Assembly: GCA_021848385.1 (NCBI GenBank)
Contig: JAJZUQ010000001.1
Coordinates: 124,001-188,000 of the forward strand
Origin: Deltaproteobacteria bacterium
GTDB taxonomy: Bacteria; Desulfobacterota; Desulfuromonadia; Geobacterales; Geobacteraceae
Direction of reading: 5' to 3'
Length of the DNA: 64,000 bases
The position numbers were made by a program, and so were the translations under genes. The notes below the pieces were generated by a model. That model saw only the letters and a program-made list of their open reading frames with translations, was not told the origin of the DNA and did not search any database. Within the stretch, counting starts at the first letter, position 1. Every line of letters begins with the position of its first letter. Shown in pieces: positions 55,165-63,146 of this stretch.

Positions 55165-56166
55165 TTATTTCATATATAGACCTAAGGTCGCTTCCAAGTC
55201 AGCCTTGATGTCGTCCCGCATCTCGACGGGTTCGATGACCTCTGCTTCGCTTCCAAACGTCATCACCCATCGTTTCACATCCCACCAGCCAGATGTAGTC
55301 ATTTCCAAGATGATGCTACCATCCTTCAGCTTCTTGATTTTCTGTTCCTTGGCCCAACGACGCTCTTGTATGTAACGTGCCTGGTCCGCAGAAAATCTGA
55401 TTTTCACAGTAACTGGATCGTCATATACCAGGTCAAACGCCTCTTCCAGGAGCGCATCCGGGTCAAACTTTTCAGGGGGAGAAAAGACATCTTCCGTCAG
55501 CGTTAATTTAACGATACGTTCAACAGCCATCAAGCGAATGTGACCGAAACTGGTGGTTCTGACGAAAAGATAAAGCCCCCCGTTCCTCTCAAAAAATCTG
55601 AGAGGGTCAATTTTGAATCCTTTTACTTTGTCATCGTAGAACGAGTGATATTCCACAAGGCAGGTCTTTTGTTGCAGAATCGCGTCAGTCAGCGTTTCGA
55701 TGGTTTCTTCCTTGCCCGAGTAGTCCTTTGCAAACCTGGCAGAGGGGATAAAGAGGGTTTTGACTTTATCAAGGCGGTCGGCCAGTCCTTCCGGCACAAA
55801 GGCGTCGAATTTTGCAAAGGCCCGTTCAATCTCCGCTTCTATAGCGGTTCCGCGATAGAGCTTTACGTGGCCCTTCAGGAAGTAAAGAGCGATGATTTCG
55901 GTGAGGGAGAGATTGAGGTCGGCTACCTTCATGTCCGACAGGCGCTTGTACTGGTCCTTGTTCAAGTAATAACGGACTTCGCCGCCGACCATCGCCTTAT
56001 CCTTATCGATCACGAACCTGAAATCGTCTTGGAGCGTTTCGATAACCCGGTAGACTTGCCGTTTATCTGTTTCGAGCTTTTTCCCCAGTTCTGCGATGGT
56101 GGTACCGCAAGGGTTTGCTAGTAGGTTAATGGCATCAAGCAGTTTCTTGAGGTTTCGTCCGCGCAT
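55165..56166 (-). CDS. WYL-domain transcriptional regulator
   Basis: 333 residues from the second ATG (GGAGGT before it). The N-terminal winged helix is MRGRNLKKLLDAINLL...AELGKKLETDKRQVYRVIETLQ. The central WYL domain includes CLVEYHSFYDDKVKGFKIDPLRFF and GGLYLFVRTTSFGHIRLMAVERI, and the C-terminal WCX extension ends the protein. Family members sense nucleic acids or nucleotides and control defence operons or SOS-like responses. It reads away from the ClpP-like operon and shares an operator with it. Confidence 0.92.
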   Translation of the reverse strand: MRGRNLKKLLDAINLLANPCGTTIAELGKKLETDKRQVYRVIETLQDDFRFVIDKDKAMVGGEVRYYLNKDQYKRLSDMKVADLNLSLTEIIALYFLKGHVKLYRGTAIEAEIERAFAKFDAFVPEGLADRLDKVKTLFIPSARFAKDYSGKEETIETLTDAILQQKTCLVEYHSFYDDKVKGFKIDPLRFFERNGGLYLFVRTTSFGHIRLMAVERIVKLTLTEDVFSPPEKFDPDALLEEAFDLVYDDPVTVKIRFSADQARYIQERRWAKEQKIKKLKDGSIILEMTTSGWWDVKRWVMTFGSEAEVIEPVEMRDDIKADLEATLGLYMK

Positions 56167-56193
56167 CATACCTCCATTTTTAAATCATCAGAA

Positions 56194-56210
56194 TGTCCAA
56201 AAATGACATT
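56194..56210. promoter_or_regulatory. WYL operator, copy at its own promoter
   Basis: TGTCCAAAAATGACATT, with the flanking base AATGTC-CAAAAAT-GACATT as a perfect 6-bp inverted repeat. It is 28 bases before the WYL start and matches the site at 57469 at 16 of 17 positions. Confidence 0.8.
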
Positions 56211-56299
56211 CAATTGGTTTAATAAATATTGAAATTGATAACTTTATGTATTACAACTAACAAAAATGCAATACTAATATTTTCTTGGGGGAATTTTGC

Positions 56300-57079
56300 G
56301 TGCGCACTGGAAAAAATAAAGTAAAAGAAACAATGTATAGCGTTATTGATAAGACATTTGAACAATATAATTGTAATAGGAATGAGTTTATAAATGAAAT
56401 AAACAGTATAAACAACAAGTTGTCTCTTAAAGGAGCAAATGCTTTTTGCGATAAAGTAATCAACAATTATTTTGCAGTTAATATTGATGCCTTATCAGAA
56501 CAAAATTATGTTCTTATATTTTCATTGAATAACAAATATTATATTGGTCATGAGAAAAGACATTCAAGACTAGAAAATCGTACCCATTACGAAACTGATT
56601 TAGTTAAAATATTTGAAGAAGATAAAATTTATAAGTTCTTTACTCGGTTCAAATCAGTTTTGCAAAGTTTTTCTGGTGATGATTATTCAGATGCTAAAAA
56701 ATTGATCAATAATCATGCGTTTTTTATTGAGCATTTACCATATTGGTCTACTAATACGCCTCGAATCGACAATAAGGATATCGATTGGGACAACTGGCTA
56801 GGAGCGAAGCTGTCCAAGGAATTGTTTCACAGCATCATTGAGTATATGCCACCAAAGGCAATAATACTTAATGGCAAAAACACTCATAATGTATTGGATT
56901 CAGATCCTATTTTTAATGGTATTGATTTTGAGAAAGACAATATACATGGAAAAGAAATATACGTTTCAACGTACAACAATATGAAAATTGTGAAGTGCAA
57001 TTTTGTTGGTACTGTATATGGGCCAAATTCAAATGTAGAGAAGGAATCTTTAGGTAAGCTTCTCAGATCAAGTTACTGA
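56300..57079 (+). CDS. AT-rich unknown protein
   Basis: 259 residues from a GTG with GGGGGA about 7 bases upstream (the TTG at 56285 is less likely). Base composition is far more AT-rich than its neighbours, a sign of recent arrival. The sequence is Asn/Lys/Ile-rich. No signature is sure; the C-terminal part (HSIIEYMPPKAIILNGKNTHNVL) loosely recalls the uracil-DNA-glycosylase-like fold, but the catalytic residues are not evident. It lies between the two WYL operators and may be a separate insertion or cargo. Confidence 0.55.
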   Translation: MRTGKNKVKETMYSVIDKTFEQYNCNRNEFINEINSINNKLSLKGANAFCDKVINNYFAVNIDALSEQNYVLIFSLNNKYYIGHEKRHSRLENRTHYETDLVKIFEEDKIYKFFTRFKSVLQSFSGDDYSDAKKLINNHAFFIEHLPYWSTNTPRIDNKDIDWDNWLGAKLSKELFHSIIEYMPPKAIILNGKNTHNVLDSDPIFNGIDFEKDNIHGKEIYVSTYNNMKIVKCNFVGTVYGPNSNVEKESLGKLLRSSY

Positions 57080-57104
57080 AATATTGTAAGTAAAGGAGCC
57101 CACC

Positions 57105-57380
57105 ATGCTTTGGCCAGACCAGCCCGAATATCTTCAAATCTTTTCAGACGATGGACCGGTAACGGTTTGCGTAAAATTCAGTGACAAGAGTGATAGCCAC
57201 CGCTCGATGCCCCCGAAAAAAATGCACTGGCCCGAGATCAATCGGCTGATTGACCCCGCAGATGACTCGTTCTTTCGTTTCATGTATTTTGATGCATACC
57301 GTTGCCCGGTCATCCGCTATGAGATCGACCCTGAAAAAAATCTTCTGACCATTGTCGTCGGCAAGACCGGTCAGCCATAG
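57105..57380 (+). CDS. Small unknown protein
   Basis: 91 residues with AAAGGAG before the ATG. It is acidic, with MLWPDQPEYLQIFSDDGPV at the start and VIRYEIDPEKNLLTIVVGK at the end. It is followed by a terminator and stands 25 bases after the AT-rich gene, so the two may be cotranscribed. No family recognised. Confidence 0.6.
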   Translation: MLWPDQPEYLQIFSDDGPVTVCVKFSDKSDSHRSMPPKKMHWPEINRLIDPADDSFFRFMYFDAYRCPVIRYEIDPEKNLLTIVVGKTGQP

Positions 57381-57410
57381 CCGCTTTTCGCGATATCCCT
57401 CCAATGCTTT

Positions 57411-57440
57411 AAATGCCTGGCTCTCCGCCAGGCATTTTTT
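57411..57440 (+). terminator. Rho-independent terminator
   Basis: AAATGCCTGGC, TCTCC, GCCAGGCATT and a T-run. It isolates the following WYL-controlled operon from the genes upstream. Confidence 0.9.
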
Positions 57441-57468
57441 TCATGCGTCTCAAATTTTTTCTGCACAT

Positions 57469-57485
57469 TGTCCAAATATGACATT
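57469..57485. promoter_or_regulatory. WYL operator, copy before the ClpP-like operon
   Basis: TGTCCAAATATGACATT, one base different from the site at 56194, 48 bases before the ClpP-like start. It overlaps a likely -35 region (ATGACA, 17 bases, TAGATC), so binding would block transcription. Confidence 0.8.
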
Positions 57486-57533
57486 CGCCGGGTGTACCTG
57501 TAGATCAACACATACTACAGGAGGGTCATCCCC

Positions 57534-58100
57534 ATGGCAGAAAAAGACAAGGAACAAAAAGAATCAGGTCTCAACGATTATGGCATCATCTACCTCTCCG
57601 GGCCGATCAACGGCGGCACGGCCGAAGGTGTCTCAAAGCAGATCATCGAGTACAACATCAAGGCTGAAGTCAATCAGATCCAGATGATCATCAATTCCCC
57701 GGGTGGTTCGTGCCCAGCCGGCTTCTCCATCATCGACATCATGGAGTGGTCCCGCATCCCCATCTACACCACCGGCATCGGCATGATCGCCAGCATGGGG
57801 CTTCTCGTCTTCATGACCGGCGAGAAGGGCCGTCGGGTAATCACTCCTCGCACCTCCATTCTTTCCCACCGATTTTCCGCCTTCAACTTCGGGAACCACA
57901 GCCAACTCATTGCCGGTCGCAAGGAAGAAGATCTGGAGCATGAACGGATCATCAACCACTATCTGACCTATTCCAACATCAGAGACCGAAAGGAGTTGGA
58001 GAGCTACCTGCTTCGGGACGTTGATACCTGGCTGGCTCCGAACGAAGCGATAGAGCATGGTATTGCCGATATCATCGAACCTGTGCGGACACGCCAGTAG
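57534..58100 (+). CDS. ClpP-like serine peptidase
   Basis: 188 residues, AGGAGGG before the ATG. The ClpP fold is clear: IYLSGPINGG, INSPGGSCPAGFSIID, the nucleophile serine in GMIASMG (Ser87), histidine in SILSHRF (His112), and the Asp in RDVDTWLAPNEAIEHGIAD (Asp164). The triad is intact, so it is probably active. It is 3 bases before the AAA protein. The family's classical chamber needs an AAA unfoldase, which the next gene could supply. Confidence 0.88.
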   Translation: MAEKDKEQKESGLNDYGIIYLSGPINGGTAEGVSKQIIEYNIKAEVNQIQMIINSPGGSCPAGFSIIDIMEWSRIPIYTTGIGMIASMGLLVFMTGEKGRRVITPRTSILSHRFSAFNFGNHSQLIAGRKEEDLEHERIINHYLTYSNIRDRKELESYLLRDVDTWLAPNEAIEHGIADIIEPVRTRQ

Positions 58101-58114
58101 GCATGGAGGGAATA

Positions 58115-60358
58115 ATGAAAACACCAATGAGCGCACAAGCCACCCTTGCCCCGTCCGACCAGGCAGGCCAGGTAATACCGTTTTCTTTGCAAAGAGACAC
58201 AAACCTCCATGTCGTACCGTTCGCCGATAATCTTGACCATCTGCAGGCCTTGGAGCAGGAGGCCAAGCTAATGCTGGCAGTGGCAGTTCTGCGTCGCGGC
58301 TGGGACAAAGGCCGAGGTAAGCGTGACCAGGAAGAAAGTTTCAGGAGCATCTTTCCCTTCCTCCCGGATGATGTGGTATTTGAGCAGGCCGAAAAATTGC
58401 TGGCCGTAACCGCTGAAGAGAACCGCCAGCAAGAAAATGCGTCACGCCAGGCAGGGATAGTCCTCAATTTTGTGGCATTTTGCGAGATGTGGCAACTTGA
58501 CAGTTTCGAGCGAAACGTTGCCATGTTGCTCCTTTTGCAGAACACGGCTCCTGATTTCATTGCCTGCTTCAGGAAAAGCGGCCTTGAAGAACACTGTGAC
58601 AACGGTATGGAAATCGGTACCTTGCTGACTATCATCGCGCCAGACCTGAGGCAGCAACTTGACTGCCGACGCTATTTCAGCATAAACGGCACCCTCTTCC
58701 GAGAAAGAGTGCTGACGCAATTAGGTGATATTGACGGTTCCAGCACGATTCTGCGGTTGTCGGTCTACCTGCATGAACGGAACGTCCGTTACATCTTGGG
58801 GGACAACAACCTTTACCATACCGCCTTCAAATTTATTAGACGGGAACGAAGTCATGTGCAGTTGGAGCAGGTGGTGCTGCCGGAAAAGCTGAAAGATGAG
58901 CTTGTCTCCAGCGTTGAGCGGTTCATGGCAGGAAGGCAGAGCGGAGCACTTGACGGTCTGGACGAGTTTTTCGGTTATGGGACCGGGTTGGCAATACTTT
59001 TCCACGGGCCGTCGGGGACAGGCAAGACCATGATGGCCAAGGGTCTGGCTCATCACCTCAATGCTCCACTCCTTACACTCAATCTGGAGGATATGGGGGA
59101 GATGAGGATGAACGATGTCGACATCCTTCGCTTCCTTTTCCGAGAGGCTGCTCTCATGGGTGCAATCGTCTTTCTGGATGAGTGTGACGACATTTTCAGT
59201 GGCCATGAGAACACGGGGCTTAGTCGGGCACTTCTGCTGGAATTGGAAAAGTCCCGCTGCATTACTATCCTTGCGACCAACCGCCCGGTGGAGCTCGACC
59301 CTGCCATGGAACGCCGTCTGGCACTGAAGGTCCATTTCCGCCTGCCAGATGCCTCCCTTCGCCTGTGTATGTGGAAAACTCTGACACCAAATTCACTTCC
59401 GCTTGCCGACGATGTGGACCTCCAAGCCTTGGCCGAACGCTACTTTTTCACCGGTGGCCTGATCAAGAACAGTATCTTCATGGCAGCAAACGCAGCCATC
59501 GCAACAGGGCAGACAGTCATTACCCGTGAACTGCTTGAACAGGCTGCGAGTCAACAGTCCCTGTCGCTCTCTGATACTAACGGCATCTGCCAGATTTATA
59601 CTCCAAAGAGCTCCTTGGACGCTCTGCATCTCCATCAAATTCAAAAGAAACAACTGCGCAACACCGCTCGGGCTTGGCAGCGGCTGAAAACAGAAGGGCT
59701 GGGGCTCAACATGCTGATCAGTACTACAGACGTGGCTACCGGCATCAAGTCAGCAGAAGCTCTCGCTGCGGTTTGTGGCCTCAAGGTACAGTGCTTCGAT
59801 TACGGCAAAGTGATTTCAATGGCTGAGGATAACAAGTTAATCGATCCGGTTAGCCAACGGAAGGTTTTACCAATGCAGTACGCGTTTTCCGAAGGGACGG
59901 GAGATGCCGCAATGATTTTGTTCGTAGATTATGAAGGAATGCTTGATGAATTATTGAGTGACAAGGCTGATGGGAAAGGGCTTCTTTTGTCCAACTTGAC
60001 GGGGCACCTTCGAAATCATAGAGGCCTGTTCTGTATGGTTAGCACTAAATTGAAGAAGACGATCTTGCCCGTGGAGTTCAATCTCCATTATCAACTGGAG
60101 TACCCCCCGGAAGAGCTGCAGATGAGGCAATGGGAACTCCATCTGGAAAACAAGGCTGTCAGTAATGATCAGCTGGTGACTCTGGTGGAGAGTTATCCGA
60201 TGCACACCGCAGAGATAGACTTTATTGCACGCCAAGCTGCGACTCAGTCAATCATCCAGGGGATGAGCGGAAAACCGACCATAGAAGATATAAAAGAGGT
60301 TATCGGCCGTTATCGTCAAAAGCGAAATATGCCGATACTGTTTGGAGGTTCACAATGA
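58115..60358 (+). CDS. Two-module AAA+ ATPase
   Basis: 747 residues from the ATG at 58115 (GGAGGG upstream; ATG 58103 has none). Residues 1-270 are helical and unrecognised. The first AAA module has Walker A GPSGTGKT (about 298), Walker B IVFLDECDDIF and the arginine-finger region ILATNRPVELDPAMERRL. A second module (about 555-700) is degenerate: LISTTDVATGIKSAEALA stands where a P-loop should be, and AMILFVDYEGML where Walker B should be. It could feed protein to the ClpP-like peptidase encoded upstream. A classical ClpP-binding loop was not identified with confidence. Confidence 0.85.
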   Translation: MKTPMSAQATLAPSDQAGQVIPFSLQRDTNLHVVPFADNLDHLQALEQEAKLMLAVAVLRRGWDKGRGKRDQEESFRSIFPFLPDDVVFEQAEKLLAVTAEENRQQENASRQAGIVLNFVAFCEMWQLDSFERNVAMLLLLQNTAPDFIACFRKSGLEEHCDNGMEIGTLLTIIAPDLRQQLDCRRYFSINGTLFRERVLTQLGDIDGSSTILRLSVYLHERNVRYILGDNNLYHTAFKFIRRERSHVQLEQVVLPEKLKDELVSSVERFMAGRQSGALDGLDEFFGYGTGLAILFHGPSGTGKTMMAKGLAHHLNAPLLTLNLEDMGEMRMNDVDILRFLFREAALMGAIVFLDECDDIFSGHENTGLSRALLLELEKSRCITILATNRPVELDPAMERRLALKVHFRLPDASLRLCMWKTLTPNSLPLADDVDLQALAERYFFTGGLIKNSIFMAANAAIATGQTVITRELLEQAASQQSLSLSDTNGICQIYTPKSSLDALHLHQIQKKQLRNTARAWQRLKTEGLGLNMLISTTDVATGIKSAEALAAVCGLKVQCFDYGKVISMAEDNKLIDPVSQRKVLPMQYAFSEGTGDAAMILFVDYEGMLDELLSDKADGKGLLLSNLTGHLRNHRGLFCMVSTKLKKTILPVEFNLHYQLEYPPEELQMRQWELHLENKAVSNDQLVTLVESYPMHTAEIDFIARQAATQSIIQGMSGKPTIEDIKEVIGRYRQKRNMPILFGGSQ

Positions 60359-61278
60359 CGGGAGAAGAGGAGCCGATTGCATTGTCAATGGCACCTTTGC
60401 ACGACATAAACATTGTCACCGTAGTAAAAATCATCGATTGCAATGTATTTCACAATGAAGGTTGCAGCCCATGGAATCAGATTTCAATCGGTGGTTTCGC
60501 CCTAGATGGTATGGGGAACGTGCTATTTATGGATATGATGTTCAGCGCAGACGATGGTGATGACGAAGAGGTGAACAGGCTGCTAAACGTCTATGCCCTA
60601 GGATCATTGCATTGGGTAGACAGCTCATTTAACTTGCTGGGGGGAGGATTTAGTTTCTATTACCCTGAGACACATCCCGTATCGGTCGAAAGCTTTGAAG
60701 CAATCAACGCTTATTTCCCGGTAGAAGTCAAAGCAAGTCGAGTACCTCGCAAAGGGGAGTTCTGGTACGCTGGTCGATATTATATAGCTGGGGGGGGAAC
60801 ACCTCCTGTTGGCAAAAGACCATATTTTAATACTAATCCCAATTATGGTTCATTTGTGGTAGAAGGTTCCATTGAAGATAACATCTGCCAGTTCTGTGGA
60901 AATAGTTCCGTTGAACCATTTGCCAGGTGCAATGTAAGCGAGCAACCTATCTGCTCGGACTGCGCAAGCATCATTCGTGAATTCTGTCTGTATTACAGTG
61001 AGGTAGCCACACCGCCGGATGCCATGCTCAGGCTGATCGAAATAACTGGATACCCACTCGATGAATGCTGTGCCATCTGGTTATACCAAGAATTGGACGT
61101 TCTTGTCAGTGATTTTCGCGAATATTATGAGTACATGGATTGTGCCTCAAAATCATGGGGTCGTTCAACGATAGCAAGCTTACAGTGCATACTTAATGAT
61201 ATTGTAGGCATCTCAAAGAAGCTACTTCATCCTTCCTTGGGTCGGACTCCGCAAGCAGCGCAGCACGAGAAAGACTGA
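60355..61278 (+). CDS. Protein with a ClpX-type zinc finger
   Basis: 307 residues, overlapping the AAA gene by 4 bases. Residues 178-203 read CQFC, 18 residues, CSDC: the same two CxxC pairs and the same spacing as the ClpX zinc-binding domain. The N-terminal half is beta-rich and unrecognised, the C-terminal half helical. In ClpX the zinc finger binds adaptors and substrates. Here it is on a separate protein, suggesting that the AAA, peptidase and zinc protein form a split Clp-like machine. Confidence 0.75.
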   Translation: MTGEEEPIALSMAPLHDINIVTVVKIIDCNVFHNEGCSPWNQISIGGFALDGMGNVLFMDMMFSADDGDDEEVNRLLNVYALGSLHWVDSSFNLLGGGFSFYYPETHPVSVESFEAINAYFPVEVKASRVPRKGEFWYAGRYYIAGGGTPPVGKRPYFNTNPNYGSFVVEGSIEDNICQFCGNSSVEPFARCNVSEQPICSDCASIIREFCLYYSEVATPPDAMLRLIEITGYPLDECCAIWLYQELDVLVSDFREYYEYMDCASKSWGRSTIASLQCILNDIVGISKKLLHPSLGRTPQAAQHEKD

Positions 61279-61397
61279 ATGAAATCGCCGAATTCCTCCA
61301 AACTGAAGGAACCGTTGAGGTTTTACCGAAGATCTGCGTTTTTAGAAAAATCACTGCTGGAGCACTAAATGCCCCGAAATACGTTGCGACCTCTTGA
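61275..61397 (+). pseudogene. 3' remnant of a duplicated PD-(D/E)XK nuclease gene
   Basis: A frame overlapping the end of the zinc-protein gene reads LNEIAEFLQTEG then VEVL and ITAGALN. It aligns with the nuclease C-terminus FDEIANFLNGRG, VETL, ITAGELN encoded near 63140. DNA at 61348-61373 matches 63118-63143 with three differences in 26 bases. The upstream part of the gene is missing, so this is a deletion remnant. Confidence 0.6.
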
Positions 61398-61453
61398 AGG
61401 ATAGAGATAAAACCGATATTGGGGAAAAGTGTCACTGGCGAAGAGGTAATAAG

Positions 61454-62365
61454 ATGATAACTATCGAAAAGCTTGCCAACTGGTATATGGTAAGCCAATG
61501 CAAATATCTCGGTTCTGTACGGTTCCGTACTCTGCTTAACCTCCTCGGTGATGACATACTTGCTGTCTTTTCTATGTCAGATGACAAGCTTCTATCGATA
61601 CAGGGCATAACGCGGCAAGTGGTCCGGAGGATACGGGAGCAAGCTGAGACTCGCGATAAATGGACTAAATTCGCAGAGGACCAACTACAACTTATGGAGA
61701 AGTGCGGTGGAGGGATAGTGCTTCTGGACGATCAACGCTACCCAAAGTTCCTGAAGGAATCGCCGATGTGCCATCCTATCCTTTATTATAGGGGGGATAT
61801 CGGTAGATTTCAGAATTACAGCAAATCGATAGCGATAGTGGGATCTCGAAATGCTTCATATGAAAGTTTAGCTATTGCCGAAAGTACAGCCAAGGAGCTG
61901 GGGAAAAGCGGTTGGGTCGTTGTTAGTGGAATGGCACTGGGTATCGACAGCGCTGCCCATCGAGGAGCCCTTGAGGCGAAGTCCTTAACTATGGGTGTGC
62001 TCGGCTGTGGTGCTGATGTTGTTTATCCGGTCAAGTCCCGAGAGTTATACGATCAAATAACAGAAAACGGGGTGATCATTTCCGAGCTCCCATTTGGAAC
62101 GAAGGTTAATGCCGTATGGCTCCAAAAAAGAAATAAGACTATCGTCGCTGCTGCGCATGGAACATTTGTCGTGCAGGCTGCCGATGGCGGCGGGGCTATG
62201 AATGCTGTGCGAGCTTGCAAGGAACAGAAGAAGCCGATTTTTACATTGGTTCCCAAACTAGATGATAAATCATTCTCAGGTAATGCAACGGTTCTGCGGG
62301 AGTTCAACGGAACGGCTGTCATGTATGCTTCTGCTCATAGAGATATTGAGCGGCTTCTCCAATGA
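61454..62365 (+). CDS. dprA: DprA/Smf-like DNA-processing protein
   Basis: 303 residues from the ATG at 61454 (AGAGG 7 bases before). The Rossmann-fold DprA domain has YPKFLKESP, AIVGSRNASYES, GWVVVSGMALGIDSAAHRGALE, VLGCGADVVYP and NKTIVAAAHGTFVVQA. The C-terminal winged helix of standard DprA is missing or very short. It binds single-stranded DNA and loads RecA in natural transformation; its presence in a candidate defence locus suggests a role in DNA sensing. A housekeeping dprA probably exists elsewhere. Confidence 0.88.
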   Translation: MITIEKLANWYMVSQCKYLGSVRFRTLLNLLGDDILAVFSMSDDKLLSIQGITRQVVRRIREQAETRDKWTKFAEDQLQLMEKCGGGIVLLDDQRYPKFLKESPMCHPILYYRGDIGRFQNYSKSIAIVGSRNASYESLAIAESTAKELGKSGWVVVSGMALGIDSAAHRGALEAKSLTMGVLGCGADVVYPVKSRELYDQITENGVIISELPFGTKVNAVWLQKRNKTIVAAAHGTFVVQAADGGGAMNAVRACKEQKKPIFTLVPKLDDKSFSGNATVLREFNGTAVMYASAHRDIERLLQ

Positions 62366-62445
62366 GCTATTTGTCAGGTGCTGGGTCAGTGAAGAGCCCT
62401 TCTATAATCGGGGCTCCGCAGGCAGAACAGCATATGAAGGACTAA
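62362..62445 (+). CDS. 27-residue frame related to the end of the zinc protein
   Basis: The ATG overlaps the dprA stop (ATGA). The end of the product, GAPQAEQHMKD, matches GRTPQAAQHEKD, the C-terminus of the zinc protein. The DNA here (62408-62448) is alike to 61242-61281 at roughly three of four positions. It is probably a fragment left by duplication rather than a functional peptide. Confidence 0.4.
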   Translation: MSYLSGAGSVKSPSIIGAPQAEQHMKD

Positions 62446-62468
62446 ATACATTTGCAAAAGGAGACATT

Positions 62469-63146
62469 GTGGATCACGCAACCGCAATCGAATCGATGTT
62501 GAAAAATCTGGATAGATGGAGACATCTTCCGAAGTACCAACTTGAACGTAGAGCTGACCTTTTCTTCGGGCTGTTTATGCATGACATAATTTCAGACCGG
62601 TTCAGTCGGAAAGTACACCAAATTATCATTCCTGAGTTCCCTTATAGCAACAACAAGACTACGAAAACTACCGTCAATTTTGACTATGTCCTGTTGTCTG
62701 AGGACTGTTCCACTGCCTATATCGTTGAGCTAAAAACCGACACCAAATCCATTAGGAAAGAGCAGGAAGATTATCTGAAACTAGCGAGAAAAATGAATTT
62801 TATGGAAAACATCAAAAACCTTATTACGGTATATTCTGCCACCAAGCAAAAAGGGAAATACCGTAATTTATTCGAGTTGCTTGAGGAATTGAACTTTTTG
62901 TCCTGGGATGATAACGAACTAAAATATAAGCCATTACTTGATGTTGCCTCTAGCCCCCAAATTCAGGTTGTGTATGTAACGCCCAAACTGGACGAAGAAA
63001 AAATGTCAGAAATTTCAGAATACGCAGAAGTAATATTGTTCGATGAAATTGCCAATTTTCTCAATGGTCGTGGCCCTGTAGAAACCCTTTTCGCCGATCA
63101 TCTACGTCTTTGGGACCAAATCACTGCAGGAGAACTAAATGGCTAA
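62469..63146 (+). CDS. PD-(D/E)XK-family nuclease
   Basis: 225 residues from a GTG with AAAGGAG 5 bases before it. The nuclease core is VNFDYVLLSEDC...AYIVELKTD: Asp72, then Glu87 and Lys89 of the E-x-K motif. The N-terminus is helical (LERRADLFFGLFM) and the C-terminus unknown. A DNA-cleaving role is inferred. It overlaps the next gene by 8 bases, which also encodes a nuclease-like protein. Confidence 0.75.
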   Translation: MDHATAIESMLKNLDRWRHLPKYQLERRADLFFGLFMHDIISDRFSRKVHQIIIPEFPYSNNKTTKTTVNFDYVLLSEDCSTAYIVELKTDTKSIRKEQEDYLKLARKMNFMENIKNLITVYSATKQKGKYRNLFELLEELNFLSWDDNELKYKPLLDVASSPQIQVVYVTPKLDEEKMSEISEYAEVILFDEIANFLNGRGPVETLFADHLRLWDQITAGELNG

